Shown one piece after another: positions 45,156 to 55,200 of a stretch of 64,000 nt of DNA. The notes under the pieces were generated by a model, which made no database searches, had not been told where the DNA came from, and saw only the letters and a list, made by a program, of their open reading frames with translations. The DNA is from Bifidobacterium miconisargentati (lineage in GTDB: Bacteria; Actinomycetota; Actinomycetes; Actinomycetales; Bifidobacteriaceae), in contig NZ_JAHBBJ010000002.1 in assembly GCF_019331675.1 (NCBI RefSeq), positions 235,592 to 299,591 of the forward strand, read 5' to 3'. A program made the translations under genes and the position numbers. Each line of letters begins with the position of its first letter. Position 1 is the stretch's first letter.

Positions 45156-47672
45156 TTACAGCACCACAATCGCGGCGATATACGCGATCACCGCTGTGGC
45201 GAACACCGCATCGCGCAGGGCCGGGGCGAAGACTCGCCAATGCGTGCGGGAGATGCCCTCCTCATAGCAGCGCGCGTCCAGTGCGAGCGAGAGGTTATCC
45301 GCATGACGCAGCGTTCCCGCGAACACCGGCACGATGATGGCGCTCATCGCCTTGACGCGCTGGGCGAGCGAACCGGTCTCGATGGATCCTCCGCGGGCCG
45401 CCTGCGCATCGACGATGGCGCGCGTCTCGCCGGTCAGCGTGGGAATGAATCGCAGGGCAAGACTCATCACCAGCGCAATCTCCTGCGTATGCAGGCCGAA
45501 CCGGGAGAACGGGCGCAGCAGGGCCTCGAAGGCATCCGTCATGGCAGTGGGCGTGGTGGTCATCAGGAACATCGCACCCATGATGATGACCAGCGCGAAA
45601 CGGCAGGTGTACAGCACCGCGATGGTCACGCCGTCATCGGTGATGCTCAGCGGTCCCCATGCGAGCAATGGCGTGCCGGTGCGTACCACCACCAGATTGC
45701 ACAGGCTCATCAACGCGAGCAGGGCCAACAGGGGGTGAATCGCGGCGAACACGCGAATCGGGTTGAGCCGGGCGGCGGCCATCACCGCCAACGTGAGCGC
45801 TACGCCCAGCGCCAGCTGTACGGGTGTGTTCACGGCGAACATCGTGAACATCGCGGCCAGGAAGCCCACCATCTTCGCGCGCGGGTCCAGCCGGTGGATC
45901 GGGGAGCGACGGTCGCGTCCGGAATCGCCGGATGCCGCGGACGTGGGCTGTTTCCTGGTGTCCTCCGACGCCGTGACGTCTGAAAGGTCCGACTTACGTC
46001 CGCCGGTACTGCGGGCTGCCGGAGAATCGCCCATGGCGGTCCGCGGGATATTTGCTGGGGCTGCTGGGGTTGCTGGAGTTGCTGGAGTTACTGGAGTTAC
46101 TGGAGTTACTGGAGTGGCATCCATCGGCGTGGAAGCGCTCCGGGCCCTATCCGATTGGCTGGTTTCGGCGGCGGCCGGCATGCGCACCACATGGTCGGCA
46201 AGGGCCTCGGCCTCCGCACGGTCGTGGGTGATGATGAGCATCGTGACGCCACGCTTGCGTAACGTTTGCAACAACTCGTGAATGCGAGCCTTGGCATGCA
46301 CGTCGAGACTGGCCGTCGGCTCGTCCATGATCAGCACATCCGGACGGCATGCCACCACGCCGGCGATGGCCGCAAGCCGCTGCTGGCCTCCGGACAGATC
46401 GAACGGGGAACGGTCCGCCAGATGCTCGATGTGGAGCATCGACAGGGCCTCGCGCACGCGCTCGTTGACTTCCGCTTCGCCCAGTCCCTGATTGCGCGGG
46501 CCGTACGCCACGTCCTCGGCCACCGTCTCCGCGAACAGCTGATGCTCGGGATGCTGCATCACATATCCCACATGACGGCGCAGTTCCGCAAGCTGCCTGC
46601 GATTGGCGGGTTTTGGACGCGCCACGGGAATGCCGGCCACCTCGATACTGCCGGAATCCGGCTTGGCCAAGGCGCACAGCAAGCGGACCAGCGTGGACTT
46701 GCCGGAGCCGTTGGAACCCATCAGCGCGACGGTCTCGCCCTGCCGAATGGAGAAGGACAGGTCGTCGATCACCGGTTGCTCGCCGCCCGCATACCGATAG
46801 GTCAGATGCGAGACACGGATGACGGCCGGCGGGGGAGTGGTGTTTGTCGTCGATGTGGACAGGTCGGAGAGATCGCTGAGCAGTGGCAGCGGGGCGGCCG
46901 GATGACTGCCGTAATGCGGGTTGTCTACGGCCGATGATTCCCCGGTTTCCAGGCATTGTGCGGCGGCGTTGCCGGGCGCATCCTCGATGATGTGGCCGGA
47001 CCGCATATGGATTACGCGGTCGGCGTGGCACGTCTCGTCCGTGTGATGGGTCACGTGCACGATGGTGGTGCCGCGCTCCTGCAAGGCGTCCAGCACGCGC
47101 ATCACCTCGGCCCGGGCGGTCTCGTCCAGCATGGCGGTGGGTTCGTCCAGCACCAGCATGGACGGGTTCATGGCCAGCATGCCGGCGATGGCTGAACGTT
47201 GCTGCTGGCCACCGCTCATACGTGTGGGGTCGGCGCGGCGAACGTTTGCCAAGTCCACGGCTTCAAGGCTTTGCTGAATACGTTTGCCGATAATCGCGCG
47301 GTCAAGTCCGAGATTCTCCGGTCCGAAGGCCACGTCATCTTCAAGCACGGTGGTGACGAGCTGGTCCTCGGGATTCTGGAACACCACGCCGATGCCGCGG
47401 CGGGCCGCACGGTATTCGGCCGCGTTCGGGCCGTCATCCGCGAAGACGCGATGACCGAGCAGCGTCACCTTACCCGCGTCCGGGGCGGTCAGGCCTGCGA
47501 TGAGACGGGCCAGCGTGGACTTGCCGGAGCCGTTCGGGCCCACCAGGCACACTCGCTCGCCGGCTTGGATAGTCAGCGAGACATCATCCAATGCCCAGGT
47601 GGAGCCGTGGTCGTAACTGAAACGGATGTTTCTTAGCTCAGCGGCGGTGGGGGAGAGGGGAGAAGCGGTCAT
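45156..47672 (-). CDS. Fused ECF transporter energy-coupling protein (EcfA-EcfA'-EcfT)
   Basis: 838 residues joining what are usually three subunits. Residues ~1-255 are ATPase 1 (Walker A GPNGSGKST, signature MSGGQQQR, Walker B MLVLDEPTAMLD). ATPase 2 is about 280-500 (GSNGSGKST, LSGGQQRL, VLIMDEPTASLD). A ~80-residue linker containing TPV/TPA repeats follows. The rest is the T subunit (HRLDPRAKMVGF, five or so membrane helices, and AQAARGG and ARCYEEG motifs that contact the ATPases). It drives vitamin uptake with an S component, most simply the RibU-like protein upstream on the same strand. The linker DNA is a 9-bp tandem repeat. Confidence 0.9.
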   Translation of the reverse strand: MTASPLSPTAAELRNIRFSYDHGSTWALDDVSLTIQAGERVCLVGPNGSGKSTLARLIAGLTAPDAGKVTLLGHRVFADDGPNAAEYRAARRGIGVVFQNPEDQLVTTVLEDDVAFGPENLGLDRAIIGKRIQQSLEAVDLANVRRADPTRMSGGQQQRSAIAGMLAMNPSMLVLDEPTAMLDETARAEVMRVLDALQERGTTIVHVTHHTDETCHADRVIHMRSGHIIEDAPGNAAAQCLETGESSAVDNPHYGSHPAAPLPLLSDLSDLSTSTTNTTPPPAVIRVSHLTYRYAGGEQPVIDDLSFSIRQGETVALMGSNGSGKSTLVRLLCALAKPDSGSIEVAGIPVARPKPANRRQLAELRRHVGYVMQHPEHQLFAETVAEDVAYGPRNQGLGEAEVNERVREALSMLHIEHLADRSPFDLSGGQQRLAAIAGVVACRPDVLIMDEPTASLDVHAKARIHELLQTLRKRGVTMLIITHDRAEAEALADHVVRMPAAAETSQSDRARSASTPMDATPVTPVTPVTPATPATPAAPANIPRTAMGDSPAARSTGGRKSDLSDVTASEDTRKQPTSAASGDSGRDRRSPIHRLDPRAKMVGFLAAMFTMFAVNTPVQLALGVALTLAVMAAARLNPIRVFAAIHPLLALLALMSLCNLVVVRTGTPLLAWGPLSITDDGVTIAVLYTCRFALVIIMGAMFLMTTTPTAMTDAFEALLRPFSRFGLHTQEIALVMSLALRFIPTLTGETRAIVDAQAARGGSIETGSLAQRVKAMSAIIVPVFAGTLRHADNLSLALDARCYEEGISRTHWRVFAPALRDAVFATAVIAYIAAIVVL
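46054..46116. repeat. In-frame 9-bp tandem repeat in the ECF linker
   Basis: Seven units of GCTGGAGTT/ACTGGAGTT and close variants; on the coding strand they read Thr/Ala-Pro-Val/Ala. Copy-number changes would lengthen or shorten the linker by three residues without shifting frame. Confidence 0.85.
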
Positions 47673-47751
47673 GTATCGGCAATCCAGGGAATGTGTGTTG
47701 GGTAACGGGTTGTAAAAGTGAAAAGCGGAATGAGGAAGATGTTTTTGGCTC

Positions 47752-47860
47752 CCTCTCTGAGGGGAGCTGTCGAACGCAGTGAGACTGAGGGGAGCGGCTT
47801 TCCGTGGTGCTCCCCTCAGTCAGCTTCGCTGACAGCTCCCCTCAGAGAGGGGAGCCAGGT
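47752..47860. repeat. Head-to-head pair of the dispersed CTCCCCTC repeat
   Basis: TTGGCTCCCTCTCTGAGGGG and the inverse CCCCTCAGAGAGGGGAGCCA close a palindrome more than 100 bp long; inside are GAGCTGTCGAACGCAGTGAGACTGA and its variant AGTCAGCTTCGCTGACAGCTC. It sits between ribU and the fused ECF gene and would form a large hairpin in their shared transcript. Confidence 0.8.
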
Positions 47861-47953
47861 AACGTCGCCGTGTCTAGTGCTCTTCTACTGACGGTTTCCC
47901 GCAGCGAGATGAGCCAGAAACGGTGCGCGGCCGGTTGCGCCGTACGAGCGCAC

Positions 47954-48625
47954 TCACTGCTGCTTGGCGAGCAGATTGGAGATCGGCTTATAGATAAGGA
48001 ACGTCACCACAGCGTGAATCGCCATTTTGGCGATGTTGAACGGCAGCAGGATCGGCACGATCATCGCGGCCACGGCGGAGACCGTCATGTGCGCGTAGAT
48101 CGGCGTGACGATGAGGTTGCCCACGATCGCGGCGGCGATGGCCAGAACCGCGCCCGCCAGAATACCGATCGCGGCACCCTTGCGGGTGCGGGCCTTGCGG
48201 TAGATGAGCGAAGCCGGCACGGACAGGCACAGCGCCACAAGTACCGCCATCAACGTGCCCCACGGATCGGCGAACACATGCGGCACGAAACCGAGCACGG
48301 AGACGATCACCGCGGCGGACGGTCCGTAGGCGAAGCCGGCGATCAGGCACACGATGCCGGACGGGTCGTACTTGAGCCAGGTCACGGGCGTGATCGGGAA
48401 CTCGATGAAGCTCGTCACCATCGCCAGCGCCACGAACAGCGCGTACATGGCGATGCGGCGGGTGGACCAGCGGCCGGAATCGGCCACGCCGGTGTTGTGC
48501 GAGCCGAGCTTGCCGGCGGTAGTGCTGCCGGCTACCGCACCGGTCGAGCCGGAACCTGCGGCACCTTCCGCGGCGGGCGCGACGGAACGGACGAATTGCA
48601 TGCGGATACGCGAAGATACACTCAT
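47954..48625 (-). CDS. ribU: RibU-like riboflavin ECF transporter S component
   Basis: 223 residues. A ~50-residue hydrophilic N-terminus (G/A/S/T-rich) precedes six hydrophobic segments. ALVMTSFIEFPITPVTWLKYDPSGI-like sequence matches the RibU family region that binds riboflavin (PxxxLKYDPSxI). It gives substrate specificity to the ECF module. ATG 48625 is supported by ACGAGGA upstream. The FMN riboswitch immediately upstream is strong independent evidence for riboflavin. It is followed, after the repeat at 47752-47860, by the fused energy-coupling gene on the same strand. Confidence 0.9.
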   Translation of the reverse strand: MSVSSRIRMQFVRSVAPAAEGAAGSGSTGAVAGSTTAGKLGSHNTGVADSGRWSTRRIAMYALFVALAMVTSFIEFPITPVTWLKYDPSGIVCLIAGFAYGPSAAVIVSVLGFVPHVFADPWGTLMAVLVALCLSVPASLIYRKARTRKGAAIGILAGAVLAIAAAIVGNLIVTPIYAHMTVSAVAAMIVPILLPFNIAKMAIHAVVTFLIYKPISNLLAKQQ

Positions 48626-48644
48626 ATTGAGTCCTCGTTTCTTC

Positions 48645-48775
48645 CATCCGGACTGTAACCGTTGGCTCCGGAATCCCACCGGATCAGCCGCTTTCGCGGG
48701 TCGCGGGCTTCCCGCCTGCCCCGTTATGAATCCCGGGGTGCGGGTTACCGCCAGTAAGGAATTGCACCTTCCCTG
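48645..48775 (-). ncRNA. FMN riboswitch (RFN element)
   Basis: On the minus strand the segment starts AGGGAAGGTGCAATTCC and ends TCCGGAGCC, ACGGTTACAGTCCGGATG, the conserved blocks of the FMN aptamer; GGCGGTAACCCGC, CCCGCGA and the closing helices are in the right order. Bound FMN would lower expression of ribU. The end is 20 bases before the ribU start, so control of translation initiation is likely. A promoter candidate is TTGCGC (48819-48814) and TATGAA (48796-48791) with a 17-base spacer. Confidence 0.93.
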
Positions 48776-48785
48776 AAACTGACAG

Positions 48786-49282
48786 GCCTATTCATACGCC
48801 ATACGCCGGACCAGCGCAAGCGGTGTTTCATGGATGGGCCGCGATTTCGCGGTCGGCGCATGACAGGGGTGGAGAAAAGTTACCGTATGGTCATTAATGT
48901 AAATAACTTGCAATACCGGGCATGTGGATTTATTGCGGCGGCGGTCGGGTATGTGGATGTGTTGGAAGAGGAGGTTGCGCCCCCGTTGATGCCGCTGCGG
49001 GCGCCTGAAAAATCGGGGGTATGGTGGGGCAAGTCGACCATATTTGTCCAATATGGTTTCGATGGGTACTGGAAGTGCTCGCGTGATGACTTAATGCTTT
49101 GAAAACATTGTGATTATTGGTTTTTGGGATTCATGGCGATGTCTGGGTAACGTATGGTGTTGACAAAAAATAAGACAGATTCCAACACTCCGTCTAACTT
49201 AACAAAGTTGATTTCTGTCGGGGGGGGTAATAATCGGGGCTGTTTTTCTCCGAGGTGACTCAGTGATAACGAGAGGTGAAGG
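48786..49282. other. Divergent region upstream of pilus locus 2
   Basis: About 500 bp between the riboswitch and the second pilus operon. The left end has the ribU promoter. No coding gene is supported. The right part is AT-rich and holds TTGACA (49161-49166), TTGATT (49208-49213), a G8 tract (49220-49227) and TAATAAT (49228-49234). Confidence 0.5.
49208..49234 (+). promoter_or_regulatory. Candidate promoter of pilus locus 2 with G8 tract in its spacer
   Basis: TTGATT (49208-49213) and TAATAA/AATAAT (49228-49234) are separated by 14 or 15 bases, and eight of them are the G-run 49220-49227. Two or three extra G would bring the spacer to 17. The alternative promoter TTGACA (49161) with AACACT (49185) would put the tract in the transcribed leader instead. 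Confidence 0.5.
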
Positions 49283-52200
49283 ATGCGTGTGATCCAGAGA
49301 GCCTGGCAGGCTATGGACCGTTTTCTCCCCGCAGTACCGCAACGGAATGCAATCGTTTGCAAGATTGTTGCGGGAGTCGTCTCGACTTCGCTGGGATTGA
49401 CCTGCGCGGTGCCTGGCACCTATGCGCGGGACAATGGCGGTGTCACGATCGCATCCGATTCCGGCGTGACCGTGATCTCCAACGGTAATGTGGTCACCGA
49501 CGGCACTATCGTCTCCGCGGCGGAGTCGCTGCGCACCCGAACCGCCGATGCCGCAAAGAACAACGTCACTCCGATTGATTCGTTCTCTGACGAGTCCGAA
49601 CCGGCGTTTTCGACCAATACGATTCTGAATCAGCAGAACAGCGATGCGTTTGCTACGGACGGCAACCAGTCCAGTGACAATGGGGATTCGACCGGCGAGA
49701 CCGGTACCAATGGCACCGGCACGGACGATGCGACTTCCGGCGACGGCGCTGATGCCGGTGCAGGCAAGGACGATTCCTCGGGTGCTGCCGATGGTTCGGC
49801 CACGGATTCCGATGATTCCGCCGGTAGCGGTGCTGGTTCCGGCTCCGACGAGTCCAATAAGTCCGATGATTCCGGCGACGCCTCTGATACCCAGACCCAC
49901 GCCGTGAGCACCGCCCTCGGTGGTCGCGACTTCACCGGCCAGGTCACCAAGACCATCAACGGCAAGACCTACATCCTCATCGGCAACGAGCAACAGCTGC
50001 GCGCGATTGGTACTGACAAGAAGGTCATCAAGCCTATCTGGAAGATCGAGACCGAGGAATATCAGAAGGACGCCTGTACGGAGACCATCCTCGGTATCAC
50101 CTATAAACGTGACTGCTGGGTGGACATCCCCGACGTGAAGACGCAGACGTATGTCGGAGATGCCGATCTCGATGCCAATACGACGCTGCGCAACAAGAAG
50201 GCTGACAGCGACAATGACGGTAGCCTGTTCTCAAGCGTTGGCGACCGTAAATACCACTACGTGACGCTCGACGACCAGGGCAACGAAGTCGAGGCGTCCA
50301 AGACCAGCGCGGATACCGGTCAGACCTACTCCGCCACCGCGAACTACATCATCTTCCGCGACATCGATTTGTCCAAGAACGCCGCGAAGCCAGCTGATAC
50401 CAAGTGGTCGCCGCTCATGTTCTCCGGCACGATGGTCGGTGCCGTCGCCGTTGACGGTGACAGCCAAGGCAATCTTTTCGAGCAGATCGCCGCTGATGGT
50501 CTTGATGTGGCCAACGATACCGTCGCCAAGCCCGTTATCAGCAACGTCGTCGTCCATCAGACCGGCGAATTGGATACGCAGAGCCAGCAGGGCGTCGGAT
50601 TCTTCGCGTCGATTTCGCCAAGCACCACGCTCACCGCGGGCCGATTGGCCGGCTCCGGGCGCGTGACGGTCTCCAACCTCAAGCTCAGCGATGTCACGGT
50701 TTCGAACGAATCCACCAAAGCCAAGGACAATTCCTCTTTGCTGGGTATCATCACTGAAGGCCTTGGTTTCCTCCTTGACACACTGCTTGGTCCTTTAAAT
50801 CTCAATTTGCAGAAACTGCTGACGCTGCATGCGGAGAATCCCTCCAATTTCGCGACCGGCGCATTTGCCGGACGTGTCTACGGAGACTCGCATGTCAGCA
50901 GATGCGAGGTTGAGAACGTCTCCGTCTCCAACGTCAAGAGCATGACGGGTGGCTTCGTCGGCTACACGGAAGGCTCTACCCAATATGATGTGGTGCTTTC
51001 CGGTACCCTTGGCGGTTTGACCGGTCTGCTGACCAAGATTCTCAACCTCATTCCATACCTTGGCGCAGGCGATCTGATCAACTGGCTGTTGTCTGGCACG
51101 CTTGGACTGGACAGCCTCATCCCCGTCGCCTACGACAATCCCGTCATCTCGAACTCCACGGTCACGAACTTCAAGGAAGGCGTGACCCTCGGCAACGCTG
51201 ACTCCGACTTCGCCGGCGGCTTCGTCGGGCAGCAGGCTGGTGCCATCATCGAACGGTCCAAGGTGACCAGCGCCAACGCATTCACCGTGCAGGCAGCCCT
51301 GTACGCGGGCGGCTTCGCCGGCGTCAGCCGTGACGGTGCCGTCGGCGGCCTGCTCAACAGCTTGGACATCTCGCTGCTCTCGCTGCTCAAGCCGCAGAGC
51401 ATCATCGAGGAATCCGCCGTGGAAGCGACCGGCGGCCTCACCGTGAAATCCGGCGCCTACGCCGGCGGTTTCGCCGGTGCGCTCGCCAACTCGTATGCGG
51501 TGAACGACGACCTGCACGGTGGAAATATCGCAGTGCAGACCACCACTACCGTGGAGAAAACCACGGAATCGTATGCCGGCGGCTTCGTCGGCAAGGCATC
51601 CGTCGGCTGGGCCATGGACCTCGGCAGTTCCGACGATTCCAGCAAGACCGTGGTCAAGAGCCTGGTCAACCTCGTCAACAACCTGCTTCAGAACAACGGG
51701 CTGGATACCGACACCTCCGGCGACCTGCTCAGCCTGGCCGGAGTGAACCCGTCCATCGTCCTCGGTACGGACATCAATGCGACGGCATTGGATGTCAGCT
51801 CGGCCGGCGACTACGCCGGAGGCATCGTGGGCGAGGGCGATGGCACCATCATCGGCGATTCCTCCTCCGACCATCTCGGCAAGTTCGCCCCGTGGAAGCA
51901 GAAGTACAGCGGAGCGCGTCCGTTCCCCGAGCAGCGTTCCACCGCAATCAGCGGCCTGTCCTCGGTGAAGGCCAACGGTTCCTACGCGGGCGGCGTGGCC
52001 GGCAGCCTGCAGCCCGCAACGGTCGCCGCCCTGCTCAACGACACGCTCGGCATCACGTCGATCGGCAAGCACCTGGGCGAAACGAACCAGTTCATGACGT
52101 TCGAGGCGTCGAACATCACGCTCGAAGGACTCGAAGGAACGACGAACGGACTGACGGTGACCGCGGAAGACCATTACGCGGGCGGCGTCATCGGCTGTGG

Positions 52201-55200
52201 AACCGGCGGCGATCTCACGAACGTGCAGCTGAGCCAGCTTGCGTCCGTCAAAGCAAAGGGCGCGGCCGGCGGTTACGCCGGATTCACCGGACCGGGAAGC
52301 GTCGCCGACGCCTCGGGCGTCAACCTGCTCGGACTCGTGAAGATCTCCGGTCTGCTGTCCGTGGCTGAATACTCGGCGGTCACGGTGAACAAATCCAACG
52401 TCGAAGGCGTCGAGAACGGATTCACGGTCGAGGCCTCCGGCAACAACAAGGATGGCGGAACCGGCGATTACACGGCCGGCGGTTTCTATGGTCAGGCGAA
52501 CAGCACCAATACCCGTGAAAGCCATGTGACGAACCTCAAGTCCGTCACGGCGGACGCCACGATGGATGATGGCCTCGCCGGCGGTTTCGTCGGCTACTCC
52601 ACCACCGGCGGCCTGGCCGAGGCGGTCAGCGACGCCGACGACACGGAACTGCTCAAGAACCCGTTCACCGGCAGCCTCCTGTCCATCGACGACCTGCTCG
52701 GCGCGGTGCCGTACCTGATTCCGAACTATCTCGACACCACGGTGACGTACGTCGACGGCGGCTATGTGGAAGGCGACGCGGCCGGCGGCTTCGCCGGCGA
52801 CTTCCAGTCGGGCAAGGTCAACCAGATCAGCGACGCCGATATCGCCAAGGATGCGACGCTCGCCGACGTGCAGACTCTCGTTACCTCGGACAGCTACGCG
52901 GCCGTCGTCAACATCGATCACGTCACCGGTGGCGCCTACGCGGGCGGTTTTGGTGGCAAGGTCGAATCCGGCGCACTCGCCTCCGCGGGCAAGGGCGGCA
53001 TCAGCCTGCTCGGCAAACTCGGCACGGTGAAGCTCAGCCAGCTCGTCAGCCTCGTGCAGGGCTACGTCCCCTATATCTCCTATGCGAGCGTGCATTCGGA
53101 CGATACCACCGTGGAGACGGCCAACAACGACACCGATAAGTCCGATGACGCTAAGGCTGAGACGACTGGTGATGCAACCGACGAGTCGGCTGACGATACC
53201 GCTGCTGAGGAGACAGGCAACGAGACTGAAGAGTCCGGCAAATCCACTGACGATAACGCTGAGAAGACTGATGGCAAGTCCGACGAGTCCGACGGAACCA
53301 CTGCCGAGACGACCGACGACGAGAAGGACAAGTCCGGCGACACCACCGATAAGACGACCGACGATAAAACCAGCGGATCCAAGGATTACGGCTTCACCGT
53401 GATCGCCACCCGAATCGACTCGGGCGATTCCCAGTCCGGCGCGGCCGGCGGTTACATCGGCTACGGCTCCGGCGTGCAGGTGTCCCACTCCAACGTGACG
53501 CAGCTGCGTCACACCGACGTCAAGGCCCCGTCGAACCTTGAAACCACCAAATCCATCGATAGCACGTATCTGAGCGGCGACAGCTCCTATGCGGTCACCG
53601 GCGCACGGTACGCGGGTGGCTACATCGGCATGATGGACATCGGCTCCGCAGCTTCCGTGGGCGATGGCATCAGCCTGCTCGGCGAACAGATCTCCATCAC
53701 CGACATGCTCAGCGTGCTCAACGTGGTGGTCTCCACCATCGAACACTCCGACGTGAAGGGCGGCATCGGCGGATACTCGGTGCTCGCCAGCGCCGCCGAC
53801 CACAAGGACGGTGACGGCGAGGACGATCCGCTCGGCATGGCCGGCGGCTTCGCCGGACACATCATGGGCGGCCACATCCAGGATTCCAATTCCCACGAAT
53901 TCGTCTACATCATCGGCCAGGTTTCGGCCGGCGGCTATGTGGGCACCATGGAGCCGGGCGACGTGGCGCATGTGATGGGCAGCGGCAACGTGCTCAAGAA
54001 GATCGCCGACATCGACAACCTCCTGTCCCTTGCACAGGACTTCGTGCCCACCATCCGCAACTCGTCCACCGACGCGGCCATCTGCGGCGGCGCGGTACGC
54101 GCCCAGGCCTCTTCCGGCACGAAAACTCGTCGCGGCATGGCCGGCGGCTACGTGGGCCACAACAGCGGCGGCCACATCTGGGGCAACAACACCAAGGTAT
54201 GGAAGTCCGAAAACACCGACGGCAAGTACAACGGCACCCAGCGAGTGGCCTATGCGGCACGCATCCGCAGCGTGTACGGCCAGGAGATCGCAGGCGGATA
54301 CAACGGTCTCATGGAATCGGCCAGCACCGCGAAGGGCGGCTCTCTGTCCCTGCTGTTCGGCGTCATCACGGTCGGCAACCTCGCCAACGTGCTGACCGCC
54401 GTCTACCCGACCGAGGAACACACCAAGGTCACCGGTCCGCTGCGCAACATGGCGTACTCCCAGTGGGAGACGTGGCATGACAACGTCGGCAAGTACGGCG
54501 CGTACGGCAAGGAATTCACCGATGTCGTCACGGCCGGCGGTGCAAAGGATGTCAAGGATCAGGAATCGCTCGATAAGTTCCTTGAGAAATACGTCTTCGG
54601 TTTCAACGTGGTCGCCGGTCGTGGCGAGTACGACGGCGAGAAGACGGCCACCATGGACTCCGGCGTCGCCGGCGGTTACGTGGGTCTCATGCGCACCGGC
54701 ACCATCACCGACGGCCAGTCGTGGGATGTGAAGCGGGTGTCCGCCCTGCGCGCGGCCGGCGGTTACGCGGGCACGATGGAATCCGGCACTGCCGCTTCCT
54801 TCGGCTCCGTTGAACTGTTCGGCAAGAACAGCCTGTTCGGCGAGAGCCTGGCCAACGTGAACCTCGGCCAGCTGCTCGGCCTCGCGCAGGTGTTCGTGCC
54901 CGTCGTCAAGTCCTCGTCCGTGCTCGGCTACCGCAAGGGCATGAAGGTCCAGGCCACCGGCATCGGTGTCACGAAGGGCATCGGCAACGCCGGCGGTTAT
55001 GTCGGCATGGCCGTGGGTGGTCAGATCTGGGGCGACCGTGACGCTGACGGCAACGAACTCGCCTCCGGCACGACCGCTCATCAGGCCGCGGGAGCCAACG
55101 TCTCCAACCTGCGCAAAGTGTCCGGCACCAACAACGTGGGAGGCTACATCGGCATCGCCACCTCCGGCGCCGTGGCGGACGTGAACACCGACGGCATCGG

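Noticed and set aside
49220..49282. The G8 tract as part of the giant protein's reading frame
   Set aside because: All three frames between the tract and ATG 49283 meet stops, so slippage cannot restore an N-terminal extension.
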